Source: Gp13-AA77 sp036521995
Lineage (GTDB): Bacteria; Acidobacteriota; Terriglobia; UBA7540
DNA: 13,554 bases
Direction of reading: 5' to 3'
Assembly (NCBI GenBank): GCA_036521995.1
Contig: DATDGR010000328.1
Location: 1-13,554 of the forward strand
Shown piece by piece: positions 5,754 to 12,829 of the stretch. A model generated the notes under the pieces. It worked only from the letters and a program-made list of their open reading frames with translations, was not told the DNA's origin and made no database searches. Made by a program: the position numbers and the translations under genes. Numbering within the stretch: position 1 is the stretch's first letter; each line of letters starts with the position of its first letter.

Positions 5754-8471
5754 TCACTTCGCCTCGCGCCAATTTTTCCCCATACCCAGGTCGACCCGCA
5801 ACGGCACCTTCATCGGGTAGACGCCCTCCATCTCCTGCCGCACGGCTTCCCGCGCCGTTTCGAGCTCGGATGCCGGCGCCTCAAAAACCAGTTCGTCATG
5901 CACCGTCAGGATCATGCGGGTGCGCAGCGATTCGCGCTTGAGCCGGCCCTGAGCCTTCACCATGGCCAGTTTCAGCAGGTCGGCGGCGGTGCCCTGCAAG
6001 GGAGTATTCATGGCCTCGCGCTCGGCCCGGTTGCGTGCGGGAACGTCGCGGCTGGTGATGTCGGGGATAGGCCGGAGCCGCCCGAAGAGCGTGCGCACGC
6101 GCCCGGTTCTGCGAGCTTCTTCCACCGAGCTCTCGATATATTCCTTCACCTTCGCGTAGCGACGAAAGTAGGCGTCAATGTAGTGCTGCGCCTCCGTGCG
6201 GCTCGACCCCGTACGCCCGGCCAGGCCGAAGGCGCTCAGCCCGTAAATCACGCCGTAGTTGATGGCCTTGGCCATGCGCCGGTGCTCGTGCGTCTGCAGG
6301 CTGGGTGGTACGCCGAAGATCTCCTGGGCGGTGCGGGCGTGAATGTCTTCGTCGCGGCCGAAGGCCTCGATCAGCACCCGGTCTCCCGAAAGGTGGGCCA
6401 GCACGCGCAGTTCGATCTGAGAGTAGTCGGCCGAGATCAGCACCGAGCCCTGCTCAGCCACGAAAGCCGACCGGATCAGCATGGCGAACTCGTCGCCGAT
6501 GGGAATGTTCTGCAAATTGGGGTTCGAAGAGGAGAGCCGGCCGGTGCGCGAGCCGGCCTGGTTGAAGCTCGAGTGCAGGCGGCTGGTGCTGGGATCGATG
6601 TAGCGGGGCAAAGCGTCGATGTAAGTCGATTTCAGCTTGGCGCGCGTGCGGTACTCAAGAATCTTGCGGGGTAATTCGTGGCGATCGGCGAGCGCTTCAA
6701 GTACGGTAGCCTCGGTGGAATACTGTCCGCTCTTCTTCAGCTTCTTGCCGCCCGGCAACTGAAGTTTCTCGAACAAGACCTCGCCCAACTGCTTCGGCGA
6801 ATCGATGTCGAAGGCTCCGCCGGCCAGGTCATAGATCTCGCGGGTCAGATCCGTGAGGTTGTGCTCAAACTCGCGCGACATCTGGCCCAGAATCTCGGGA
6901 TCGATGCGCACCCCGGCGGTCTCAACCTCCACCAGCACGGCCGAGAGAGGCAATTCAATATCATCGTAGAGCGGCTTGAGCCCTTCCCGGACCATCTCCA
7001 GCCGCAGCAGCTCCGCGACTTCCCGGGTGAGTTCCGCACTCTCGGCCGGCGAGCCGGACACCTTGCGTCCGAGGCGCCGCAGAACCACTTCCGGCAGGGC
7101 GTGGCTCGAAGCCAGCGGCTCGAGGAGGTAAGAGTAAAGCAGGGTGTCGTGAGCCACTCCGGCCAGCTTCACGCCTGCTTTGGCAAGGAGCAACTGAAGA
7201 AGCTTCGAATTATGAACGGCCTTCGGGCGCGCCTCGAGGCCCTCTTCGAGCAAGGGCTGGGCCGCCGCCAGCCGCGCCTTCCCAGCAGCGGGGCCACCCT
7301 CAGAGGCAGCATCGGGGCCGGCATCGAGAGGGATCACTCCGCGCCGGCCGCCGCTGGCGATGGCAAGCGCCGCCAGCTTGCCGGAGAACCCCTCGCCGGC
7401 TCCGACCGAAAATGAGATGGCCACCGGCGCTCGCGGGTCCAGACGTTCGATCCATTTTTTGACCTCTTCGGTGGTGCGAAGCTCCTCAAACTGCGGACCG
7501 CTCGCGGCGGGCGGAGGCGGTGCTTCTTCAAGGAACTCGCGCAGCAGGCTAGAGAACCCGAGCTCCCGGCACAAGGCGACCAGTTTCGGGACATTCATCT
7601 CGCGAGCACGCAGATCACCGGCGTGCGTTTCGAGGGAAACGTCCGTGCGGATGGTGGCGAGTTCGCGGCTCAGCAGCGCCTCTTGGCGAAAATCGCGCAG
7701 CGCGTCACGGTAGCTCTGGCGCAGGGGCGGTTCGGCCCTGTCGTAGTTGGCCAGCACACCGTCCAGCGTCTGAAAACGCCGGATAAGCTCGGTGGCGCCC
7801 TTGGGACCGATGTAGCTCCGCTTTTTCGCTCCCGGAGCGAGCGGCGGTTCCCGGCCGGGCAGCGGGCGCGCGCCAGGAATGTTATCACTCGAGTCGCCGG
7901 TGATCGCCAGCCAGTCGACCACCTGCTCCGGCTTCACGCCCAGGATCTCCTCCACCTTAGCGGCGTCGCAGAGCACTTCCGGCTGGTCCGCGCCCCGCGA
8001 GGGCTTCAACACCTTGACGTGCTCATCGACGAGTTGGAAAAGATCCTCGTCGCCGGTCACCAGAAACACGTCCAGGCCCTGGGCCTCGCCTTCTTTGGCC
8101 AGCGTTCCCATGATGTCGTCCGCCTCAAAGCCTTCGCGCTCGACGATCGGCAGTCCAAGCGCAGTGCAGAAACGCCGCACGTAAGGTAGCTGCAAGGTGA
8201 GGTCCTCCGGAAACTCTGGGCGATTGGCCTTGTAGGTTTCGAAGAGCTGATCGCGGAAAGTGGGCGCCGCCAGGTCAAATGCGATCGCCATGTGCTCCGG
8301 ATGATGGTCCTTTAACAGTTTGCGCAGGGTACGAATGAAAATGTAGATCGCCTTGGTCGGGAGGCCGCTCGGCGACACCAGGGCCGTCTGCATGGGCGCA
8401 AAGAAGGCGCGAAACACCAGCGACATGGCGTCAAACAGCAGCAATTTTTCGCGAGACTTCTCAGCCGCCAA
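5754..8471 (-). CDS. polA: DNA polymerase I
   Basis: This is a full-length PolA of 905 residues for repair and Okazaki fragment processing. Residue numbers here count from the TTG at 8471. The N-terminal 5'-3' nuclease has its metal-binding acids: D14 (LLLFDAM), EADD (116-119), TGDEDLF (139-145) and GDSSDN (192-197). The middle domain corresponds to the 3'-5' exonuclease, but the D-x-E motif is replaced (VAISFSVGAG), so proofreading is probably lost. The polymerase domain has motif A (SADYSQIELRVLAH), motif B (RRMAKAINYGVIYGLS) and motif C (TVHDELVFEAP). An insert of about 17-20 residues rich in Pro, Gly and Lys splits the helix-three-turn-helix after DNIPG. The start at 8471 (TTG) is chosen because GGGAGG (8478-8483) sits 6 bases away. 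A TTG at 8477 would touch the RBS directly. No ATG or GTG is available in frame upstream. Confidence 0.95.
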   Translation of the reverse strand: MAAEKSREKLLLFDAMSLVFRAFFAPMQTALVSPSGLPTKAIYIFIRTLRKLLKDHHPEHMAIAFDLAAPTFRDQLFETYKANRPEFPEDLTLQLPYVRRFCTALGLPIVEREGFEADDIMGTLAKEGEAQGLDVFLVTGDEDLFQLVDEHVKVLKPSRGADQPEVLCDAAKVEEILGVKPEQVVDWLAITGDSSDNIPGARPLPGREPPLAPGAKKRSYIGPKGATELIRRFQTLDGVLANYDRAEPPLRQSYRDALRDFRQEALLSRELATIRTDVSLETHAGDLRAREMNVPKLVALCRELGFSSLLREFLEEAPPPPAASGPQFEELRTTEEVKKWIERLDPRAPVAISFSVGAGEGFSGKLAALAIASGGRRGVIPLDAGPDAASEGGPAAGKARLAAAQPLLEEGLEARPKAVHNSKLLQLLLAKAGVKLAGVAHDTLLYSYLLEPLASSHALPEVVLRRLGRKVSGSPAESAELTREVAELLRLEMVREGLKPLYDDIELPLSAVLVEVETAGVRIDPEILGQMSREFEHNLTDLTREIYDLAGGAFDIDSPKQLGEVLFEKLQLPGGKKLKKSGQYSTEATVLEALADRHELPRKILEYRTRAKLKSTYIDALPRYIDPSTSRLHSSFNQAGSRTGRLSSSNPNLQNIPIGDEFAMLIRSAFVAEQGSVLISADYSQIELRVLAHLSGDRVLIEAFGRDEDIHARTAQEIFGVPPSLQTHEHRRMAKAINYGVIYGLSAFGLAGRTGSSRTEAQHYIDAYFRRYAKVKEYIESSVEEARRTGRVRTLFGRLRPIPDITSRDVPARNRAEREAMNTPLQGTAADLLKLAMVKAQGRLKRESLRTRMILTVHDELVFEAPASELETAREAVRQEMEGVYPMKVPLRVDLGMGKNWREAK

Positions 8472-8477
8472 ACGCAA

Positions 8478-8483
8478 CCTCCC
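8478..8483 (-). promoter_or_regulatory. RBS deciding the polA start
   Basis: On the minus strand this reads GGGAGG. It abuts a TTG at 8477 with no spacer but is 6 bases from the in-frame TTG at 8471, which makes 8471 the more plausible start. Confidence 0.6.
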
Positions 8484-8799
8484 ACCACGGAGCCATGGTT
8501 CATTGTACTTGACGAGTCTCTGCCGCGCGAAGATTCCGGCAGCAGGCGTTTGGAAAAGGCTGCGCTTCGATCGGGCCGGATGCGACCAACTTCACACAGG
8601 CCCAGTGCAAAAGGGAGGATCGCGAAGCGTTCGGCGAGGGTCCTAAAGGCTTGAATCGCTCGGAAGCCAGGGAAGACTCTTCGCAGCGGAAGATCTCCGC
8701 AGCAGCCACCAACTGCCCCTCGGCACTTTTAGTTGGACTGCGGAGCTGTGGGGAGCTTTTATCCCGGGGGGCTCGAAGCCTGCCGATTTCCTTTCTTCT
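8484..8799. other. Gap between polA and the IS110 remnant, no gene recognised
   Basis: This stretch must hold the polA promoter and leader on the minus strand, but I could not define -35 and -10 boxes with confidence. On the plus strand an open frame begins at 8651 and runs into the transposase remnant. Its first 50 or so codons do not resemble the N-terminal domain of IS110 transposases, so I take them as unrelated sequence at the breakpoint. Confidence 0.4.
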
Positions 8800-9497
8800 A
8801 TTTGCAGTGCGGCATCGCACGCGCACGGTGCGTTGGGCGACGCGGGCCAAGAACGGGGTGCACGGAGTACTGAACCGGGAAGGAATCGTCACGCCCCTGG
8901 ATTCGTTGTGCGGACCGCAGGGGCGAGCCTTTCTGGGGGAGGTGAAATTGAAGGAGCTCGACCGCTGGGAAGTCGACGACCAGTTGGCGAGGCTCGACCT
9001 GCTGCAAGGGCAGATCGACGAGCTGGACCGGGAAGTGGTGAAGCGCGGCAAGGCCGATGACGTGGCTCAGGCGCTGGACACAATCCCGGGATAGGACCTT
9101 TCATCGCTCTGCTGCTGGTGGCGGAGATCGGGGGGTGAGACGGTTTCCACGCGCCAAGCACCGGGTCTCTTACGTGGGATTGGCGCCCTCGCTGTACGCC
9201 TCAGGGGAGCGACGCTGGACGGGCCAGATCACGAAGCAGGGATCGAGCCTCCTGCGCTGGGCTCTGGTCCAGGCGGCGCATCGGGCGGGCATCACCGCAG
9301 GCTTCGCCCCCTATGACGAACAGCAGGCTCAGCGTCACGGCAAAGCCAAAGCGGCCGTGGCCCTGGCGCGCAAATTAGCCACCGTCAGTTTTTACCGCTG
9401 GCGGGCGGTGGAAGCTCGCAAGAGCCGTCCCGGCGGAGACAAGTTCGGAAGTGCACCTCGGCTGGCGCATGGTCAGAAGACCGACCCTTCGGTCTGA
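8800..9497 (+). pseudogene. IS110-family transposase, 5'-truncated with two frameshifts
   Basis: Three consecutive frames together give the C-terminal part of an IS110-type (DEDD, Transposase_20) enzyme. Frame one carries a RHRT...TRAKNGVHGVL block, a D-Q-L-x-x-L-D-L-L-Q-x-Q-I-D-E-L-D coiled segment and LDTIPG. It then stops at 9092-9094, because one base is missing from the expected GGA-ATA-GGA (I-P-G-I-G). A middle frame (9091-9135) gives IGPFIALLLVAEIG. A second one-base loss in the G run at 9130-9135 shifts to a third frame with RRFPRAKHRVSYVGLAPS, YASG, ITKQGSSLLRWALVQAA and the terminal RHGKAKAAVALARKLA. The N-terminal RuvC-like catalytic domain is missing. The gene cannot make a working transposase, barring sequencing errors at both sites. 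Confidence 0.85.
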
Positions 9498-9512
9498 TTA
9501 GGACACTTCCGA
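9445..9512. repeat. 9-bp inverted repeat bracketing the IS110 remnant stop
   Basis: TCGGAAGTG (9445-9453) and CACTTCCGA (9504-9512) are perfect reverse complements. Between them is a tighter 7-bp hairpin, AGACCGA (9478-9484) and TCGGTCT (9489-9495) with loop CCCT, overlapping the transposase stop codon. Together they form a possible two-level RNA structure at the 3' end of the element. Confidence 0.5.
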
Positions 9513-9757
9513 CCGCGCACAGCATCTTGGTCGCCAACGACCGAATACGTGACTGAGCAAACACTCGGGCGCAGCTTTCACAAGCGCGCGAGGCCTTCGG
9601 CCGCGTGGAGAGGTGGAGTGTGCCCTTGGACCCGTATGGTTATTTCGAGCGGTTCGCAACGATGAAAAGAAAGCAGAACAAACCACTTGATTTCGCCGCC
9701 CCTTCATACCTGCGCCAGCCGGCCTGGGGACGCCGCCAGTCTAGCTTGAGTGGGCGA
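9498..9757. other. Structured non-coding stretch after the IS110 remnant
   Basis: No gene is recognised. Small stems are visible: GGTCG/CGACC around CCAA (9529-9542), and an imperfect GC-rich hairpin near 9577-9605 around gaggccttcggcc. This may be the 3' non-coding end of the IS110-type element, plus the promoter and leader of the dehydrogenase unit. No clear promoter boxes could be assigned. Confidence 0.35.
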
Positions 9758-9793
9758 GGTGGCAACGACATGCAGTACAATGTGGTCGCCACC
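9758..9793. repeat. Palindromic repeat copy 1, upstream of the dehydrogenase unit
   Basis: GGTGGCAACGACAT (9758-9771) faces ATGTGGTCGCCACC (9780-9793), pairing at 12 of 14 positions with an 8-base loop. The right arm ends with the core CGCCACC followed by CGCGAG, which recurs in the copy at 11702-11744. It lies 33 bases before the start of the SoxC-like gene. Confidence 0.6.
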
Positions 9794-9826
9794 CGCGAGT
9801 GACAGAGCGCTGCAAGGAGAGACTTG

Positions 9827-11095
9827 ATGGAGTCGAAGAAAAGCCCCACCACAAAACTGGCGACCGATTCAACGAAAGCGAGCCGGAGAAAATTCTTAGC
9901 GACAGGCGCCGCGGCAGCTGCGTTGGGTGCGGTGCAGACTACAGCGGGGCAAACTCCTGCCCCCGAAACGAAATCATTGAAGGACTTGATCGCTTATGGC
10001 GAGCGGTCGCAATACGTGGAGTCGGTTCGCGTGGCTGTGGACGAAAGACCTTCGCCGGACGAATTTGGATTGACGTTTCACGTGCTGACGCCGCTGCAGG
10101 ATTCGGTGGGAATTATCACACCGTCGTCGCTGCACTTTATCGGGACGCATCGCGGCTCGATCGTGCCGAATATCGATCCGCAGCAGCACCGGCTGTTGAT
10201 CCACGGCATGGTGGATCGGCCGCTGGAATTCAGCATGGATGACCTGAGGCACTTTCCTGCGGTGTCGCGTGTTCATTTCATCGAGTGCCTGGGAAATCAT
10301 TCGAAAGCGAAAGATAAAACGGTACAGGAGACGCACGGCTTGACGAGTTGCAGCGAATGGACCGGCGTGCTGCTTTCGACTTTGCTGAAGGAGTGCGGCG
10401 TACAGAAGGGCGCGTCGTGGGTGGTGTCGGAAGGCGCAGAAGAAGTGAAGGGCGCTGGCAGCATTCGGCTGGCGAAGGCAATGGACGATTGCATCGCCGC
10501 CTACGGGCAAAACGGCGAGGCGATACGCCCGCAGCAAGGTTTTCCGCTGCGCTTAGTCGTGCCGGGATTCGAAGGAATATACAACACAAAATGGCTGCGG
10601 CGGATCAAGGTGGTGGACCGCTACTACATGACGTACAACGACTACGGACATATCTCGAAGGATGAAGAAGTAGCCGCGTTGACGTTCCAGTGGGGGCCGA
10701 AGTCGGTGATCACATTTCCGTCGGGAGGGCAGAAGCTTCCCGGGCCGGGAGTTTATCAACTGACGGGCCTGGCGTGGTCGGGTGGAGGCGTGGTGCGGCG
10801 CGTGGAAGTTTCGACGGATGGCGGCGAGACGTGGAAGGACGCGGAGATTCGCGGAATGGTGCTTCCGAAAGCGCACACGCGATTTGGAATCGAGTGGAAG
10901 TGGGACGGACGCGAATGCGTGTTGCAGTCGCGTTGCACGGATGAACTCGGCCAGGTACAACCTTCGCGGGCGGAACTGGCTGCGTTTTTCAAGCTGCCAC
11001 CGGATCACTACAAGACGCACGGCGTGCAGGGAACGGACAATACGATCCAGCCGTGGGGAGTGGCGAGCGATGGGAGCGTACACAATGCGATTTAG
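9827..11095 (+). CDS. soxC: SoxC-type molybdenum sulfite/sulfane dehydrogenase subunit
   Basis: This 422-residue protein carries a Tat signal (SRRKFLATGAAAAALGA, twin Arg at 20-21), so it is exported folded with its cofactor. The molybdopterin domain of the sulfite-oxidase family covers roughly 60-285. It has FIGTHRGSIVPNIDP, the IHGMVDRPLEFSMDDL segment, and FIECLGN, where C154 is the expected molybdenum ligand. HGLTSCSEWTGVLLSTLLKE and GFEGIYNTKWLRRIKVVD follow. A C-terminal Mo-co dimerisation domain (about 295-405) carries YQLTGLAWSGGGVV and VSTDGGETW. The order of blocks fits SoxC better than animal-type sulfite oxidase, and no haem domain is fused. The ATG at 9827 has AAGGAGA (9814-9820) six bases upstream. 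It overlaps the adjacent cytochrome gene by 11 bases, as expected for the SoxC/SoxD or SorA/SorB pairing. The true substrate (sulfite, thiosulfate-bound sulfane or other) cannot be told from sequence. Confidence 0.88.
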   Translation: MESKKSPTTKLATDSTKASRRKFLATGAAAAALGAVQTTAGQTPAPETKSLKDLIAYGERSQYVESVRVAVDERPSPDEFGLTFHVLTPLQDSVGIITPSSLHFIGTHRGSIVPNIDPQQHRLLIHGMVDRPLEFSMDDLRHFPAVSRVHFIECLGNHSKAKDKTVQETHGLTSCSEWTGVLLSTLLKECGVQKGASWVVSEGAEEVKGAGSIRLAKAMDDCIAAYGQNGEAIRPQQGFPLRLVVPGFEGIYNTKWLRRIKVVDRYYMTYNDYGHISKDEEVAALTFQWGPKSVITFPSGGQKLPGPGVYQLTGLAWSGGGVVRRVEVSTDGGETWKDAEIRGMVLPKAHTRFGIEWKWDGRECVLQSRCTDELGQVQPSRAELAAFFKLPPDHYKTHGVQGTDNTIQPWGVASDGSVHNAI

Positions 11096-11669
11096 GGTTG
11101 TGCTTAGCGCGATGATTTTGTGTTTGTGCTGCTGCGGCGTTGCGTGGGCGCAATCGCCCACCTACGGTGTGGGGAAAACGCCGGCGCCGGAAGAGCTCCG
11201 AGCCCAGGACATTACGATCAGTCCGGACGGGAAGAATCTTCCGCCGGGCAAGGGAACGGCAAAGGAAGGCGCGGCGATTTTCGCCCAGAAGTGCGTGGGG
11301 TGCCATGGGGAGAACGGGTACGGCGGGTTGGCGCCGATCTTGATCAAGCCCGAACCGTCCGTGAAGATTTCGATGCCGTGTCTTGCGCCGTGCATCGGGC
11401 CGGGAAGTGTGATGGCGTTACATGCGCCGTATGCCACTGTGATCTGGGATTACATCAATCGGGGCATGCCGTTCGGGCAGGAAGGCTCGCTGAAGCCGGA
11501 TGAGGTCTACGCGCTAACGGCGTTTCTGCTTTCCAAGAATGGCGTTATTAAGGAAGACGAAGTCCTCGATCAGACAACATTGCCAGCGGTGAAAATGCCG
11601 AATCGGGATGGATACGCCATACCGGATTGGAAGCCCGGGATGGCACGACCGTTTCCGAATAAGCATTAG
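11085..11669 (+). CDS. SoxD/SorB-like c-type cytochrome, partner of the dehydrogenase
   Basis: This 194-residue protein has a Sec signal peptide (hydrophobic 5-20, cleavage near AWA|Q) and one haem-binding motif, CVGCH (C70, C73, H74). The likely sixth ligand is M128 in the RGMPFG block. It also shows the SoxD/SorB signatures YGVGKTPAPEELRAQDI near the N-terminus, GAAIFAQKCVGCHGENGYGG, YATVIWDYINRGMPFG, LKPDEVYALTAFLL and VKMPNRDGY. It would accept electrons from the molybdenum subunit in the periplasm. The ATG at 11085 has GGGAG (11072-11076) at 8 bases and lies within the end of the upstream gene. An extra cysteine pair, C99 and C103 (PCLAPC), lies between haem motif and axial Met. It is shorter than two-domain SoxD proteins and closer to the single-haem form. 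Confidence 0.88.
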   Translation: MRFRVVLSAMILCLCCCGVAWAQSPTYGVGKTPAPEELRAQDITISPDGKNLPPGKGTAKEGAAIFAQKCVGCHGENGYGGLAPILIKPEPSVKISMPCLAPCIGPGSVMALHAPYATVIWDYINRGMPFGQEGSLKPDEVYALTAFLLSKNGVIKEDEVLDQTTLPAVKMPNRDGYAIPDWKPGMARPFPNKH

Positions 11670-11701
11670 GGCTGAATCACAAGCCAACAGAGGAAGCAGC
11701 A

Positions 11702-11744
11702 GCGGGTGACGCCTACATCAAAAAACGACGTAGGCGCCACCCGC
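11702..11744. repeat. Palindromic repeat copy 2, downstream of the dehydrogenase unit
   Basis: GCGGGTGACGCCTAC (11702-11716) and GTAGGCGCCACCCGC (11730-11744) pair at 14 of 15 positions around a 13-base A-rich loop. It starts 33 bases after the cytochrome stop. The stem is long enough to act as a transcription terminator or mRNA stabiliser, though no T run follows. Confidence 0.7.
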
Positions 11745-11782
11745 GAGCTCTGACGAGAAGCCAGTAGAGCGGTTGCCACAAT

Positions 11783-11812
11783 GACGCATACATACAAAGC
11801 AATGTATGCGCC
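11783..11812. repeat. Palindromic repeat copy 3
   Basis: CGCATACAT (11785-11793) and ATGTATGCG (11802-11810) pair perfectly. One outer mismatch extends the palindrome to GACGCATACAT and ATGTATGCGCC. The right arm continues as CGCCACCC, the same core as copies 1 and 2. A short CACCC/GGGTG hairpin (11812-11826) abuts it, and its GGGTGAC matches the left arm of copy 2. Confidence 0.6.
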
Positions 11813-11904
11813 ACCCCCGCCGGGTGACTAAGGTTGCGAAATCCTCGCCATAGCGATTGATTTTGGTGATAGACTGCCCCCACACTGTCCGGGAGAAAGG
11901 GGCT

Positions 11905-12541
11905 ATGAGGCCACGATCGCTTATCCTATTTTTGTTGATTGCGGGCACGCTGTTGGAGCCCGAGGCCTTAGCTAAACAGCCCAAAACGGCTCATCAGACT
12001 AGCTATCAAGCTTACTCGGGGCCTTCGCTTCCGTCAGATAAGACCGCTCCACTGGAAACACAGTCTAATGCCAGCGACAATCGACGGAAGGAGCCTTCTT
12101 TATTAGTGGGATGGTTCTCTTCGTAAGGGGTGCAAACGGAAGAACAAGGGCCGGTTGATCAGGTGTCGCAAACCAATCGGTTCCATTCAGGTGCTTCCGG
12201 GCCCGCACACAGTCGAGTTTCACGTCAGGGGAACTGGCCCGAGCGGAACTCGTCTCTATTTCGGTATTCAGGTCGAGGACGGGGGAGCCTCGGCTAGCTG
12301 CTACTCTAACGGCTGCTCAGTTGAAAAGGAGCTTTCAACAGAAGCAGGCAAAAGATATGTTGCGGTGCTATATGAAAATGGACAGGAAGTAACTGGCGGC
12401 AGCTCCGGGGCCCAGGCGGAAATCCCGTCAGAGCCGCTGGTCCAAACTATTCATATGGAAGTGGAATTTGTGGAAGGCGAAGCCCCTTCAGAGGTCGTCA
12501 AGTCGAGAAAGAAGCCGAAAAGAGCAACCGCCGATAACTAG
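11905..12541 (+). pseudogene. Secreted PEGA-like protein, split by an apparent one-base frameshift
   Basis: The ATG at 11905 has GGGAG (11891-11895) at 9 bases and opens with a signal peptide (SLILFLLIAGTLL, cleavage near ALA|K). A low-complexity Ser/Pro/Thr stretch follows and the frame stops at 12124-12126. A second frame, open from 12107 to the TAA at 12539-12541, has no good start. It encodes a beta-rich domain with KPIGSIQVLPGPHTVEFHV and LYFGIQVEDGG, plus a C-terminal basic tail. Removing one G from the run at 12108-12110 joins them into 211 residues. The joint then reads SLLVDGSLRKGC, a classic opening strand of a PEGA-like domain. Either the gene is broken or the base is a sequencing error. 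The same could be two genes, with the second starting at TTG 12155, but that separates a signal peptide from its domain. Function is unknown; probably an envelope-associated protein. Confidence 0.6.
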
Positions 12542-12609
12542 CGAAGTCTTCGACCTCAAACCGACGAGCATTGACATCGTAGGTTTAAGGTGGTGTAAAA
12601 CTTCCGGCT

Positions 12610-12645
12610 ATGCCCAACATTAACGAACTGCTCGAAGCGAGGTAG
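12610..12645 (+). pseudogene. Possible N-terminal scrap of a lost ORF (MPNINELLEAR)
   Basis: An ATG at 12610 starts an 11-residue peptide with a predicted amphipathic start, followed directly by TAG and a hairpin. Its beginning recalls the N-termini of some element-borne hypothetical proteins, from memory only. It has no close ribosome binding site. It may be chance. Confidence 0.2.
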
Positions 12646-12650
12646 ATTCT

Positions 12651-12667
12651 CTCTTGATAGTCAAGAG
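12651..12667. terminator. Hairpin with T-rich tail
   Basis: CTCTTGA (12651-12657) and TCAAGAG (12661-12667) form a perfect 7-bp stem around TAG, followed by GGGATTTCTCTTTT. It lies about 110 bases after the PEGA-like frame and could terminate rightward transcription, though the T tract is interrupted. Confidence 0.4.
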
Positions 12668-12725
12668 GGATTTCTCTTTTGAAGGTGCAGGAATCTTTTC
12701 TCTTTAAAGTTCTCACGCTGGCTGG

Positions 12726-12753
12726 CGCAGACCTCTGTTCTTGGAGGTCTGCG
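12726..12753. other. Perfect 10-bp stem-loop
   Basis: CGCAGACCTC (12726-12735) and GAGGTCTGCG (12744-12753) form a perfect 10-bp stem around an 8-base loop. It lies downstream of the permease pseudogene on the minus strand. It may be a terminator-like structure or the end of a small element; no T run is present on either side. Confidence 0.45.
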
Positions 12754-12829
12754 ATCTCGCGAAGCGACTTGTGGGAGCCGGCTACTCAACCCAGCCGGTC
12801 CATGCGGAGGATCGAGGCATCGTTTAGGA

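Larger units (their letters stand above)
12542..12829. other. Intergenic debris with hairpins, no intact gene
   Basis: The stretch holds an 11-codon open frame (12610-12645) and two clear hairpins (12651-12667 and 12726-12753). It then grades into the end of the permease pseudogene. No intact gene is supported. Confidence 0.45.

Noticed and set aside
5559..7415. Two long plus-strand frames (371 and 245 codons) opposite pal and polA
   Set aside because: They are antisense to clear polA motifs and contain no recognisable domain.
9605..9802. 65-codon plus-strand frame before the SoxC-like gene
   Set aside because: It has no family resemblance and runs into the palindromic repeat; it is more likely leader or element-end sequence.
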